Source: Pseudomonas sp. (lineage in GTDB: Bacteria; Pseudomonadota; Gammaproteobacteria; Pseudomonadales; Pseudomonadaceae). Taken from it: a stretch of 64,000 nt of DNA. Positions 10,565 through 18,727 of this stretch are shown here, one piece after another (the first letter of the stretch is position 1; each line of letters begins with the position of its first letter). The stretch covers positions 1-64,000 of the forward strand of contig NZ_JAUYGD010000007.1 of assembly GCF_030690725.1 (NCBI RefSeq). Direction: 5' to 3'. The notes under the pieces are model-generated. The model saw only the letters and a program-made list of their open reading frames with translations, was not told the DNA's origin and made no database searches. The translations under genes were made by a program, and so were the position numbers.

Positions 10565-11764
10565 TTACTCCGGCTTAGGACCGCGACCGAAGCCCGGACG
10601 CTGACCTTCGCGGGTCGGCTGGCTGCGACGCTTGACCGGCGCACCGGCCGGCTTACGCGACGGACGATCAGTCAACTCAACGCCTGGACGCTGCGCACCC
10701 GGCTTGGCCGGACGCTTCTTGTTGACATCGCTCGGGCGCTCGGCAACTGGTGTGCCTTTGCCTTGATCGACACGCGGCGCACGCGGGGTGCGTACTGGAC
10801 GCTCGCCACGCTCAGCACCTTCACCACGCGCAGGGCGCGAACGGCCCTGGTCGCCAGCCGCTGCCGGACCGCCGCCATGGGCCGGGCGCAAAGTCCGCTC
10901 CGGACGGGCGGCACGCCCCACCGGCTTGGCCGATTTGCGTTGCAGACGGTCGATCTTGTCGCGGGCTTTTTCCTTCATATCCGGCAAGGCGACCGGCTTG
11001 AGGCCGACTTCCTCACTGAGGATATCCACTTCGCGCTGGCTCATTTCGCGCCAGCGGCCCATGGTCAGATCCGAGGTGATAAACACCGGGCCGAAACGCA
11101 CGCGCTTCAGACGGCTGACCACCAGCCCCTGGGATTCCCACAACCGGCGCACTTCGCGGTTACGGCCTTCCATCACCACGCAGTGATACCAGTGGTTGAA
11201 GCCCACGCCACCTGGCGCGACCTTGATGTCGGTGAACTTGGCCGGGCCGTCTTCGAGCATCACGCCGGCTTTCAGGCGCTCGATCATCTCTTCGTCGACT
11301 TCACCACGCACACGCACGGCGTACTCGCGATCCATCTGGAAGGATGGGTGCATCAGGCGGTTGGCCAGCTCACCGTCAGTGGTGAACATCAGCAAACCGG
11401 TGGTATTGATGTCGAGGCGACCGATATTGATCCAGCGGCCATCTTTCGGCCGTGGCAGACGGTCAAATACTGTCGGACGGCCTTCCGGGTCGTCACGGGT
11501 GCAGATCTCGCCTTCGGGTTTGTTGTAGATGATTACGCGGCGCACGCTTTCTGCGGCTTCTTCGCGGCGGATCACCTTGCCATCGACGGCAATCGCATCG
11601 TGCAGGTCGACGCGTACGCCGAGGCTGGCGACTGCGCCGTTGACCTTGACGCGGCCAGCGGTAATCCAGGCTTCAATTTCACGGCGTGAAGCCAGGCCCA
11701 TGCGCGCCATGACTTTCTGCAGCTTTTCGCCTGCGGGGCTGTATTCTTCGATTTCTTCACTCAT
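10565..11764 (-). CDS. rluB: 23S rRNA pseudouridine(2605) synthase
   Basis: 399-residue RsuA-family pseudouridine synthase. An N-terminal S4 RNA-binding domain (EKLQKVMARMGLASRREIEAWI) is followed by the catalytic domain with the aspartate in GRLDINTTGLLMFTTDG. The last ~140 residues are a low-complexity, Arg/Pro/Gly/Ala-rich basic tail, which is common in pseudomonad RluB and probably binds RNA. ATG at 11764 is chosen because GGGAGGTGCCCAG precedes it; the upstream open frame lacks such a site. It ends at a bidirectional terminator. It is separated from the DUF1289 gene by 121 bases that may hold its own promoter. Confidence 0.96.
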   Translation of the reverse strand: MSEEIEEYSPAGEKLQKVMARMGLASRREIEAWITAGRVKVNGAVASLGVRVDLHDAIAVDGKVIRREEAAESVRRVIIYNKPEGEICTRDDPEGRPTVFDRLPRPKDGRWINIGRLDINTTGLLMFTTDGELANRLMHPSFQMDREYAVRVRGEVDEEMIERLKAGVMLEDGPAKFTDIKVAPGGVGFNHWYHCVVMEGRNREVRRLWESQGLVVSRLKRVRFGPVFITSDLTMGRWREMSQREVDILSEEVGLKPVALPDMKEKARDKIDRLQRKSAKPVGRAARPERTLRPAHGGGPAAAGDQGRSRPARGEGAERGERPVRTPRAPRVDQGKGTPVAERPSDVNKKRPAKPGAQRPGVELTDRPSRKPAGAPVKRRSQPTREGQRPGFGRGPKPE

Positions 11765-11885
11765 CTGGGCACCTCCCGGTGTTTTCTTTAGTGATTGGAC
11801 GACTCGAGTCGTCGAAGGGCCGCGGAGCATACGCGAAACGCGGCGCTTACGCACGGATTGAGGCTAGCTGGCTGATCGGTGGCCG

Positions 11886-12065
11886 TCAGCCTTTGCGCCG
11901 ACCGATGGTCGCCAAACTCAGCAAGCGCATATCCGCCTCGGCCAGAACGACACGCCGGGAAGCCTTGTCGAGCTTCTTCCAGCCTTTGATCTCGGCCTTG
12001 CTGCGCCCGCAACCGAGGCATATATCACGCTCGAACTTGCACAGCTTGATGCAGGGGTCTTTCAC
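11886..12065 (-). CDS. DUF1289 family miniprotein
   Basis: A 59-residue ORF reads (M/V)KDPCIKLCKFERDICLGCG and continues through RSKAEIKGWKKLDKASR to the end RLLSLATIGRRKG. The four cysteines in PCIKLC...ICLGCGRS and the EIKGW segment are the hallmark of DUF1289 proteins, of unknown function and probably metal-binding. It uses a GTG start at 12065, in the same frame as scpB and only 12 bases after the scpB stop codon, with no strong ribosome binding site. Translation by re-initiation from scpB is therefore likely. It is the last gene of the trpS-scpA-scpB transcript. Confidence 0.85.
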   Translation of the reverse strand: MKDPCIKLCKFERDICLGCGRSKAEIKGWKKLDKASRRVVLAEADMRLLSLATIGRRKG

Positions 12066-12077
12066 CGCGCTAACGCT

Positions 12078-12869
12078 TCAGTCAGACAGCTGCTCTTTAT
12101 CCAGGGTTTCGTGAGGCTCATCGGCATCGTCAAGCTCATCGTCCTGCTCGGGTAAATCATCGAAGTCGGTCTTCAGACCCTGTTCCATCGAGTCGAGTTC
12201 AGCTAGCAGGCTACTGAAGCTGGTTTCCTCGCCCGCCTCCGCCGCCGGCTCATCGGCCAGGGCCAGGTCGGCACGCGCCTGCAGGCTTTGCGGCGCGTCC
12301 AGATCATCCTCAAAAGCCAGCACAGGCTCCGGTTCCAGTTCGCGCAGGGCGGCCAGAGGCGGTAATTCGTCGAGGCTTTTCAGGTTGAAGTGATCGAGAA
12401 AGGCCTTGGTGGTGGCGAACATCGCCGGTTTGCCCGGCACATCGCGATAACCGACCACACGAATCCACTCGCGCTCCAGCAGGGTTTTGACGATATGGCT
12501 GTTGACCGCCACACCGCGCACATCTTCAATCTCGCCCCGGGTGATCGGCTGGCGGTAGGCAATCAGCGCCAGGGTTTCCAACATCGCGCGCGAATAGCGC
12601 TGCGGGCGCTCTTCCCATAGGCGACCAACCCAAGGCGCAAATTTCTCACGCACTTGCAGACGGTAACCGGACGCCACTTCAATAAGCTCGAAAGCGCGCC
12701 CTTCACAGGACTTGCCCAGGTGTGTCAGGGCCTTCTTGAACACCGCCGGCTCCGGCCGCTCGGCCTCCTCGAAGAGTTCGTACAGACGCTCCAGCGATTG
12801 CGGTTTACCGGAGGCCAGGAGGAAGGCTTCGAGCAGGCTGGCCAGCTCACGAGGTTCGTTAAGGTTCAT
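12078..12869 (-). CDS. scpB: Segregation and condensation protein B
   Basis: 263-residue ScpB, the winged-helix partner of ScpA in the SMC condensin complex. The core is recognised by ALEAFLLASGKPQSLERL-like start, LETLALIAYRQPITRGEIEDVRGVAVNSHIVKTLLEREWI and FATTKAFLDHFNL. The C-terminal ~80 residues are very acidic (clusters of D and E) and look disordered. It begins 2 bases after the scpA stop, so translation is coupled. The DUF1289 gene follows in the same frame. Confidence 0.95.
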   Translation of the reverse strand: MNLNEPRELASLLEAFLLASGKPQSLERLYELFEEAERPEPAVFKKALTHLGKSCEGRAFELIEVASGYRLQVREKFAPWVGRLWEERPQRYSRAMLETLALIAYRQPITRGEIEDVRGVAVNSHIVKTLLEREWIRVVGYRDVPGKPAMFATTKAFLDHFNLKSLDELPPLAALRELEPEPVLAFEDDLDAPQSLQARADLALADEPAAEAGEETSFSSLLAELDSMEQGLKTDFDDLPEQDDELDDADEPHETLDKEQLSD

Positions 12870-12871
12870 GC

Positions 12872-13717
12872 TTATTCAGCCCGCGCACGCACATGGATTG
12901 GCCCAAAAGCCTCATTTTGCACCAGTTCAACCAGGGATTCCTTGATCAACTCGAGCACTGCCATAAAGGTCACCACCACCCCGAGCTTGCCCTCTTCGGC
13001 GCTGAACAGGCTGACAAAGGGCACAAACGCGCCGCCCTTGAGGCGTTCGAGCACTTCGCTCATGCGCTCGCGGGTCGACAGCGCTTCACGGGTGACCTGG
13101 TGGCTTTCAAACATATCGGCGCGGCGCAGCACTTCGGCCATCGACAGCAGCACTTCTTCCAGGCTGACATCCGGCAGCAGCTTGCGCGCCCGCGCTTCGG
13201 GGGCATCAAGACGCGGCACGGTAACGTCACGACCGACCCGGCTAAGGCCGTCGATGCCTTCTGCAGCGGCTTTATAACGCTCGTATTCCTGCAGACGGCG
13301 GATCAGCTCGGCGCGCGGGTCGTCTTCTTCAGCTTCGACCTCACTGGAGCGCGGCAACAACATGCGCGACTTGATCTCGGCGAGCATGGCCGCCATCACC
13401 AGGTACTCGGCCGCCAACTCCAGGCGCACAGACTGCATCAGCTCGACATAACCCATGTACTGGCGGGTGATTTCCGCCACTGGGATATCCAGCACATCAA
13501 TGTTCTGTTTGCGGATCAGGTACAGCAGCAGGTCCAGCGGGCCCTCGAAGGCTTCGAGAAACACCTCCAGGGCATCCGGCGGGATATACAGGTCCAGCGG
13601 CATTTCGGTGACCGCCTGGCCATATACCAGGGCAAATGGCAGCTCTTGCTGGGCATTGGCCTGATCCTGGGGATGGCTCTCGGGATGTTCCTGGGCTGGC
13701 ACGCTGGACATGGTCAT
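12872..13717 (-). CDS. scpA: Segregation and condensation protein A
   Basis: 281-residue kleisin subunit that bridges SMC heads in chromosome condensation. Family blocks FEGPLDLLLYLIRKQNIDVLDIPVAEITRQYMGYV and AAEYLVMAAMLAEIKSRMLLP are complete, and the C-terminal winged helix (VVVTFMAVLELIKESLVELVQNEAFGPI) is intact. A 35-residue polar N-terminal extension precedes the kleisin domain. ATG at 13717 (or the ATG two codons on) is used. It lies 26 bases after trpS in the trpS-scpA-scpB-DUF1289 run. Confidence 0.95.
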   Translation of the reverse strand: MTMSSVPAQEHPESHPQDQANAQQELPFALVYGQAVTEMPLDLYIPPDALEVFLEAFEGPLDLLLYLIRKQNIDVLDIPVAEITRQYMGYVELMQSVRLELAAEYLVMAAMLAEIKSRMLLPRSSEVEAEEDDPRAELIRRLQEYERYKAAAEGIDGLSRVGRDVTVPRLDAPEARARKLLPDVSLEEVLLSMAEVLRRADMFESHQVTREALSTRERMSEVLERLKGGAFVPFVSLFSAEEGKLGVVVTFMAVLELIKESLVELVQNEAFGPIHVRARAE

Positions 13718-13743
13718 TCTCGAAATTAGATTCAGCGTTAGGT

Positions 13744-14958
13744 TCAGCGGTAATTCAGGCCAAGGGCCAGGCGCACTTCACTCAGAGTTTCGCGCGCCTC
13801 GGAGCGCGCACGCTCGGCGCCATCGGCAAGAATCTGCCGCACCAGATCAGGGTTGTCCTGATAATCCGCGGCGCGCGCCTGCAACGGTTGCAACTCCTGC
13901 TGCAGCGCCTCAACCAAAGGCGCCTTGCATTCCAGACAGCCGATACCGGCGCTGCGGCAGCCTTGCTGGGCCCAGTCGCAGGTCTCATTACTGGAATACA
14001 GCTGATGCAGCGGCCACACCGGACAATTCGCCGGGCTACCGGGATCATCGCGATGCACCCGCGCTGGATCGGTCGGCATACGGCGGATCTTCTCCTCGAT
14101 CGCCGCAGCGTTGTCACGCAGGAAAATCGCGTTGTTATTGGATTTGGACATCTTCCCGCCATCGAGCCCGAGCAGCTTGGGCGACTCGCCGAGCATGGCC
14201 TGCGGTTCAATCAGCAGAATCTTGCCGCCACCCTCCAGGTAACCGTAAAGGCGCTCTTTATCACCCAGGGTAATGCTCTGTTGATCCTTAAGCAGCGCCC
14301 GCGCGGTTTCCAGCGCCTCGGCGTCGCCCTGCTGCTGATAGGCCTTGCGCAGATTGTTGTAGAGCGTCGCGGTTTTCTTGCCGAGCTTGATAATCGCCGC
14401 CTCGGCCTTCTCCTCAAAGCCAGGCTCGCGGCCATACAAATGGTTGAAACGCCGCGCCACATCCCGGGCGAACTCGATATGCGCCAGCTGATCGCTGCCC
14501 ACCGGCACCACGCCGGCGCGGTACAGCAGAATATCCGCGGCCTGCAGCAAGGGGTAACCGAGAAAGCCGAAGGTGCTCAGGTCCTTGCCGTGCAACTGTT
14601 CCTGCTGCTCTTTATAGGACGGCACCCGCTCCAGCCAGCTGAGCGGGCAGATCATCGACAGCAGCAGGTGCAACTCGGCGTGTTCAGGGACTTGCGACTG
14701 GATAAACAGCGTCGCTGAGCTGGGGCTGACGCCGGCCGCCAGCCAGTCCACGGCCATGTCCATTACGCGCTGGGACAGTGGGCCGACATCGTCGTAATCA
14801 GTGGTCAGCGCGTGTAGGTCAACGATGCAGAAGAAGCATTCATAGGTGTGTTGCAGCTTCACCCAGTTCTTCAGCACCCCCTGGTAGTGCCCCAGGTGCA
14901 GCAGACCACTCGGGCGCATGCCAGACAGCACGCGGCGTTCAGCGTCAACAAGACTCAA
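13744..14958 (-). CDS. trpS: Tryptophanyl-tRNA synthetase with cysteine-cluster insert
   Basis: 404-residue class I synthetase that charges tRNA-Trp. HIGH-type motif HLGH at residues 21-24 and KMSKS in LLGLDGGKMSKSNNN. It is longer than the standard ~330-residue TrpRS. The extra part includes CPVWPLHQLYSSNETC...CRSAGIGCLEC, whose spacing C-x21-C-x6-C-x2-C closely matches the [4Fe-4S] motif described for the Thermotoga maritima enzyme (C-x22-C-x6-C-x2-C). The start is a TTG at 14958 with AGGT about 10 bases upstream; the in-frame stop shortly upstream leaves no alternative. It heads the scpAB transcript. Confidence 0.95.
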   Translation of the reverse strand: MSLVDAERRVLSGMRPSGLLHLGHYQGVLKNWVKLQHTYECFFCIVDLHALTTDYDDVGPLSQRVMDMAVDWLAAGVSPSSATLFIQSQVPEHAELHLLLSMICPLSWLERVPSYKEQQEQLHGKDLSTFGFLGYPLLQAADILLYRAGVVPVGSDQLAHIEFARDVARRFNHLYGREPGFEEKAEAAIIKLGKKTATLYNNLRKAYQQQGDAEALETARALLKDQQSITLGDKERLYGYLEGGGKILLIEPQAMLGESPKLLGLDGGKMSKSNNNAIFLRDNAAAIEEKIRRMPTDPARVHRDDPGSPANCPVWPLHQLYSSNETCDWAQQGCRSAGIGCLECKAPLVEALQQELQPLQARAADYQDNPDLVRQILADGAERARSEARETLSEVRLALGLNYR

Positions 14959-15002
14959 AACGGATTACCTGAAAGCTCAAAGGAGCCCGATTATAGCCAG
15001 GA

Positions 15003-15632
15003 TCAGATGTCATTCGTAAAAGGCGACGGATCACCGCAACCCACTCGGAACACCTCGGGCTCATCGTTAAGCAGGCTGACCACGGTAGAGGCTTCCAGCC
15101 CGCCAAAACCGCCATCGATGATCAGATCGACCTGATGCTCAAGGATCTGACGCATCTCGTAAGGGTCGCTCATCGGCAGCGTGTCCTCCGGCAGAATCAA
15201 GGTCACGCTCATCAACGGCTCATCCAGCTCGGCCAGCAAGGCCATGGCTATCGGATGGCTGGGCACACGCAAACCGATGGTGCGGCGCTTAGCATGCAGC
15301 AGCATGCGCGGCACCTCACGGGTGGCATTGAGGATAAAGGTGTAAGGCCCCGGGGTATGACTCTTGAGCAGGCGAAAGGCGGCGGTGTCGACCTTGGCGA
15401 AGGTGCTGAGCTGCGACAGGTCGCGGCATACCAGGGTGAAGTTGTGTTTATCGTCCAGCTGACGCAGGCGGCGGATGCGCTCCACCGCGCTCTTGTCGCC
15501 GATGTGGCAGCCGACGGCATAGGAGGAATCGGTCGGATAGATCACCACCCCGCCGCTACGAATAATCTCCACGGCCTGTTTGATCAGGCGCGCTTGCGGG
15601 TTTTCCGGATGAATCTGGAAGAATTGGCTCAC
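15003..15632 (-). CDS. YciO/YrdC (Sua5)-family protein
   Basis: 209-residue YrdC-fold protein of the threonylcarbamoyl-AMP synthase superfamily. Motifs GGVVIYPTDSSYAVGC, RLRQLDDKHNFTLVCRDLSQLS, HTPGPYTFIL and RRTIGLRVPSHPI match. It belongs to the YciO branch rather than TsaC, and YciO's role in tRNA t6A synthesis is weaker or uncertain. GTG at 15632 with AGGAACCGAGC upstream is the best start. It lies 13 bases downstream of the RNase AM gene on the same strand, as in other pseudomonads. Confidence 0.88.
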   Translation of the reverse strand: MSQFFQIHPENPQARLIKQAVEIIRSGGVVIYPTDSSYAVGCHIGDKSAVERIRRLRQLDDKHNFTLVCRDLSQLSTFAKVDTAAFRLLKSHTPGPYTFILNATREVPRMLLHAKRRTIGLRVPSHPIAMALLAELDEPLMSVTLILPEDTLPMSDPYEMRQILEHQVDLIIDGGFGGLEASTVVSLLNDEPEVFRVGCGDPSPFTNDI

Positions 15633-15645
15633 GCTCGGTTCCTGG

Positions 15646-16509
15646 TCAAATTGCAGTAGGCTGCTGGACATGCTGAAACCGTGCCCACAGGGGCGGTAGA
15701 TCCTCGGGCACCGGGCGATAGACGCCCAGCTCAGACCACTGGCCTGGCGCGTGGAAATCACTGCCTGCGGTGACAAACATGCCGAACTCCCTCGCCAGAA
15801 TCGCCAGACTGCCAACCTGCTCGGCCGGCTGCATACCGTTGACCACCTCAAGTGAATGGCCGCCGGCACCGACAAAATCGGCGATCAACTTGCGTCGTTT
15901 ACTCCGAGTAAAGTCGTACTGCCAGGGATGCGCCAGACTGACCCAGGCATTGGCACGGCGCAGGGTATCCACTGCCTGAGCCAACTCTGGCCAGTGCTGT
16001 TTGACATCACCCAACTTGCCCGAGCCCAGCCACTTGCGAAACGCTTCGGCGCGGTCCTTGACGTAGCCACTGCGTACCAGAAAGTCGGCAAAGTGCGGAC
16101 GCGCCGGGGCGTTGCCGCTGTCGCCCAATTCCTGTTGCATGGCCCGCGCGCCTTCCAGCGCACCTGGCATACCCTTGGCTTCCAGGCGTTTGCTGATTTC
16201 CGCAGCGCGCAACCAGCGCCCCTCATGCAATTCGGCAATCGCCTGCTGCAAGGCCGGCGCATCGCGGTTGAAGGCGTAGCCCAACACGTGAATGGTCGCG
16301 CCACCCCAGGTGCAGGACAGCTCGATGCCATTGACCAGCTGCATACCCAAGGCTTGCGCTGCGGCGCCGGCTTCATCAAGGCCATCGAGAGTGTCGTGAT
16401 CGGTCAACGCCAGCAAACGCACACCGCGCTCAAACGCCCGCGCCACCACCACAGCCGGCGCAAGGGCGCCATCTGAAGCGGTGCTGTGGCAATGCAAATC
16501 AACATCCAT
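15646..16509 (-). CDS. rnm: PHP-domain phosphoesterase, RNase AM type
   Basis: 287-residue PHP metallophosphoesterase. Metal-binding motifs [24 protein letters not shown], an E in [16 protein letters not shown] and [11 protein letters not shown] are all present. The E. coli homologue (YciV/RNase AM) is a 5'-3' exonuclease that matures rRNA and degrades short oligonucleotides. ATG at 16509 is preferred over the ATG at 16530, because a CATAAT -10 element at 16542-16547 would place the transcription start almost on top of the earlier ATG. It is first in the rnm-yciO pair. Confidence 0.88.
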   Translation of the reverse strand: MDVDLHCHSTASDGALAPAVVVARAFERGVRLLALTDHDTLDGLDEAGAAAQALGMQLVNGIELSCTWGGATIHVLGYAFNRDAPALQQAIAELHEGRWLRAAEISKRLEAKGMPGALEGARAMQQELGDSGNAPARPHFADFLVRSGYVKDRAEAFRKWLGSGKLGDVKQHWPELAQAVDTLRRANAWVSLAHPWQYDFTRSKRRKLIADFVGAGGHSLEVVNGMQPAEQVGSLAILAREFGMFVTAGSDFHAPGQWSELGVYRPVPEDLPPLWARFQHVQQPTAI

Positions 16510-16541
16510 AAGGGGCGCTTTCCGAGTCATTTATGTTTGTT

Positions 16542-16547
16542 ATTATG
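16542..16547 (-). promoter_or_regulatory. -10 element of rnm
   Basis: CATAAT on the minus strand, 33 bases before the chosen rnm ATG. The 151-base gap between rnm and yciI otherwise holds nothing recognisable. Pseudomonads often carry a septation protein A gene (yciB/ispZ) here; no trace of it was seen. Confidence 0.4.
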
Positions 16548-16660
16548 CCGCCAGATGTGGATTCTTGCTGGCTTGCGCCAATATTTCCTCGACTTTGCCT
16601 GACCAGGCTGCTTTTCTCCCCAGGCAGCGGCCTACGCCGACGACCTTATTAAGGATTGAA

Positions 16661-16960
16661 ATGCTCTACGCGATCATTGCCACCGATGTGGAAAACTCCC
16701 TGGAAAACCGCCTGAATGCCCGCCCAGCACACCTGGCGCGCCTGGAGCAACTGAAGACTGAAGGCCGTTTGATCCTCGCCGGCCCACACCCGGCCGTCGA
16801 CAGCAATGATCCAGGCCCAGCCGGGTTTTCCGGCAGCCTGATCGTCGCCGAGTTCGAATCGCTACTGGCCGCACAACAATGGGCAGATGCCGACCCTTAC
16901 CGCGCCGCCGGGGTATATGCCTCGGTGCTGGTAAAACCCTTCAAGCTGGTCTTGCCTTGA
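16661..16960 (+). CDS. yciI: YciI family protein
   Basis: 99-residue ferredoxin-fold protein of the YciI family. [28 protein letters not shown] has the conserved histidine, [25 protein letters not shown] the loop with the catalytic-type aspartate, and [20 protein letters not shown] the C-terminal strand. Some members are dehydrochlorinases, but the physiological function of YciI is not established. It has an AAGGA ribosome binding site. It precedes the coiled-coil protein gene by 54 bases. Confidence 0.9.
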   Translation: MLYAIIATDVENSLENRLNARPAHLARLEQLKTEGRLILAGPHPAVDSNDPGPAGFSGSLIVAEFESLLAAQQWADADPYRAAGVYASVLVKPFKLVLP

Positions 16961-17014
16961 AGCCATCCCTTCGCTGAACAACCCATAACAACAATTACAA
17001 AGATAGGAGTTCCG

Positions 17015-17416
17015 ATGCGTACAGGCCCGCTGTTTCTACTCTTGACCCTGTGCTTGCCGGCCGTCACCCAGGCCGAGGAAAGCCCGCCGCAGCCATTGGC
17101 AGAAGCCACTTCGGCGCAGACGCAGATCGATGAACTGGAGCAGCGCCTGGCGCTCAGCGAAGAACAGCGCGCAGCCCTCAGCGCTGAACTGCAGAACAGC
17201 AGCAACGAACGTGACACCGTACAACTGCAGCGCCTGCGCCAGGAAAACCAACGCCTCAAGCTGCAGCTGAAAAAAGCCCAGGCCAGTGCCCCGCAGCCGC
17301 TGATCAGCGAACAGCAAATGTGGTTCGCCACAGGCGCCGGCGCCGGTTTGCTCGGGGTGATTATCGGTGCGTTCCTGCGCCGTGGTCGCCGCTCACGTAG
17401 CGAGTGGCTCAACTGA
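17015..17416 (+). CDS. Coiled-coil envelope protein with signal peptide and C-terminal membrane anchor
   Basis: 133 residues. A cleavable signal peptide ends in LPAVTQA-EE, then a coiled coil from about residue 30 to 90 is rich in E, Q, L and R heptads (IDELEQRLALSEEQRAALSAEL). A single membrane helix (WFATGAGAGLLGVIIGAFL) and a short basic tail RRGRRSRSEWLN follow. In pseudomonads the homologue is labelled translation initiation factor 2, which looks wrong: the layout resembles the coiled-coil plus anchor half of YgiM/TIGR04211 proteins without an SH3 domain. It ends 3 bases before the cpxR-like gene, so it is likely part of that operon. Confidence 0.85.
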   Translation: MRTGPLFLLLTLCLPAVTQAEESPPQPLAEATSAQTQIDELEQRLALSEEQRAALSAELQNSSNERDTVQLQRLRQENQRLKLQLKKAQASAPQPLISEQQMWFATGAGAGLLGVIIGAFLRRGRRSRSEWLN

Positions 17417-17419
17417 CCC

Positions 17420-18097
17420 ATGAGTGATCTGCTGTTAATCGACGACGACGTCGAACTCTGCGAACTGCTTACCAGCTGGCTGACCCAGGAAGGCTTTCAG
17501 GTCAGCGCCTGCCATGACGGCCACAGCGCGCGCAACGCCCTAGCCCAGCACAGCCCGGATGCCGTGGTGCTGGACGTGATGCTGCCCGACGGCAGCGGCC
17601 TAGAACTGCTCAAGCAGTTGCGCAGCGACCACCCGGAACTGCCGGTGCTGATGCTTTCAGCACGCGGCGAACCGCTGGACCGGATTCTCGGCCTGGAACT
17701 GGGCGCCGACGATTACCTGGCCAAACCCTGCGACCCCCGCGAACTCACCGCGCGCCTGCGCGCCGTCTTGCGCCGCAGCTTGCCGGCCACGCCCAGCAGC
17801 CCGCTCGATCTCGGCGACCTGCATTACAGCCAGGCCCGCGGTACCGTAACCCTGGGCGAACAGGAAGTGCTGCTGACCCTCTCGGAAAGCCGCATCCTCG
17901 AAGCCCTGCTGCAACAGCCGGGCGAGCCGGTGGATAAACAGGAACTGGCGCAACTAGCCCTCGGCCGCAAGCTGACCCTGTATGACCGCAGCCTGGATAT
18001 GCACGTCAGTAACCTGCGCAAAAAACTCGGCCCACACGCCGACGGCCGCCAGCGCATCCTGGCGCTACGCAGTCGCGGCTATTACTACAGCGTCTGA
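17420..18097 (+). CDS. cpxR: Response regulator, CpxR-like (OmpR family)
   Basis: 225 residues: receiver domain with LLIDDDVELCELL, phospho-acceptor aspartate in VVLDVMLPDGSGLELL and the lysine in DYLAKPCDPREL, then an OmpR-type winged helix ending in DRSLDMHVSNLRKKLGPHADGRQRILALRSRGYYY. The neighbours, a CpxP-like protein and a histidine kinase, and synteny with P. aeruginosa (response regulator, CpxP-like protein, sensor) support a CpxR role in envelope stress. ATG at 17420 lies 3 bases after the previous stop. A CpxR box follows the gene, before cpxP. Confidence 0.88.
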   Translation: MSDLLLIDDDVELCELLTSWLTQEGFQVSACHDGHSARNALAQHSPDAVVLDVMLPDGSGLELLKQLRSDHPELPVLMLSARGEPLDRILGLELGADDYLAKPCDPRELTARLRAVLRRSLPATPSSPLDLGDLHYSQARGTVTLGEQEVLLTLSESRILEALLQQPGEPVDKQELAQLALGRKLTLYDRSLDMHVSNLRKKLGPHADGRQRILALRSRGYYYSV

Positions 18098-18130
18098 GCA
18101 GTCGCTGTGTAAATCAGCCACACGGTGCTC

Positions 18131-18146
18131 TTTACCTAAGCTTTAC
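18131..18146 (-). promoter_or_regulatory. CpxR-box-like direct repeat
   Basis: On the minus strand GTAAA-N6-GTAAA (plus strand TTTAC CTAAGC TTTAC). This fits the CpxR consensus of two GTAAA half-sites with a 4-8 base spacer. It lies 82 bases before the cpxP-like start, suitable for autoregulation of the cpxP-cpxA part. Confidence 0.6.
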
Positions 18147-18176
18147 CTTGCCCTGACGGCCCTTGACCTTGACCGC

Positions 18177-18184
18177 CCTAGACT
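18177..18184 (+). promoter_or_regulatory. CCTAGACT -10-like element before cpxP
   Basis: CTAGACT is one base from the RpoS-type -10 CTATACT. It is 43 bases before the cpxP ATG and is one of five identical octamers in this window, all sense-oriented before genes. Confidence 0.45.
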
Positions 18185-18227
18185 GGGCTCATCCGGTGTT
18201 TACCGGTTTCAGACAAGGAGACACACC

Positions 18228-18638
18228 ATGCGCAAGACCCTTACCGCAGTACTGCTCGCCCTGACACTGCCGACCCTGGCCATGGCCATGCCCGAAGGCG
18301 GCCCACGGCACGGCGGCGGCGAGCACAGCTCCCGCATGTTCAAAGAACTCGACCTGAGCAAAGAGCAGCACCGCGAAATCCGTAAGCTGATGGGCGAGCA
18401 GATGAAAGGCCGCCACGACATCACCAAACGCTACCTGGACAAGCTGCCGGCAGCCGAACAGAAAGCCATGCAAGACGAATTGCAGGCCGCCAAGGACAAA
18501 CAGCACAGCGCCATCCGCGCCCTGCTCAAGCCTGAGCAGCAGAAAGCCTTCGACGAGCATCAGAAAAAGATGGAAGAGCGCCGCGCGGAACGTCAGGCAT
18601 TCAAAGCCTGGCAGGCCGAGCAGGCGAAAAAGAACTAA
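18228..18638 (+). CDS. cpxP: CpxP-like periplasmic Spy/LTXXQ protein
   Basis: 136 residues. Signal peptide MRKTLTAVLLALTLPTLAMA, then a histidine-rich mature start (PEGGPRHGGGEH) that could bind metal, and helices of the Spy/CpxP family: LDLSKEQHREIRKLMGEQM and ALLKPEQQKAFDEH are degenerate LTxxQ-type repeats. The C-terminus is very basic and charged. CpxP proteins restrain the sensor kinase and act as weak chaperones in the periplasm. An AAGGAG site precedes ATG at 18228. It sits between the regulator and kinase genes, with a CpxR box upstream, so it is probably induced by the system it controls. Confidence 0.88.
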   Translation: MRKTLTAVLLALTLPTLAMAMPEGGPRHGGGEHSSRMFKELDLSKEQHREIRKLMGEQMKGRHDITKRYLDKLPAAEQKAMQDELQAAKDKQHSAIRALLKPEQQKAFDEHQKKMEERRAERQAFKAWQAEQAKKN

Positions 18639-18657
18639 TCCGGGCACTGTTGCCTTT

Positions 18658-18689
18658 ACGCCCATCAGGCTGCAAAACCTGATGGGCGT
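18658..18689 (+). terminator. Strong hairpin between cpxP and the sensor kinase
   Basis: Perfect 12-bp stem ACGCCCATCAGG/CCTGATGGGCGT with an 8-base loop and no T-tract, between cpxP and the kinase gene. It probably causes partial termination or protects the upstream message, giving more CpxP than kinase. Confidence 0.5.
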
Positions 18690-18727
18690 ACGCATTTCCA
18701 CCACATCCATTCCACTAAGGAGCCACC

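Noticed and set aside
10565..11000. Low-complexity basic tail of RluB as a separate gene or frameshift
   Set aside because: The frame is continuous and such Arg/Pro/Ala-rich tails are normal in pseudomonad RluB.
16510..16660. Remnant of a septation protein A (yciB/ispZ) gene between rnm and yciI
   Set aside because: The gene is expected here in many pseudomonads, but no frame in these 151 bases resembles it; absence noted, no remnant claimed.
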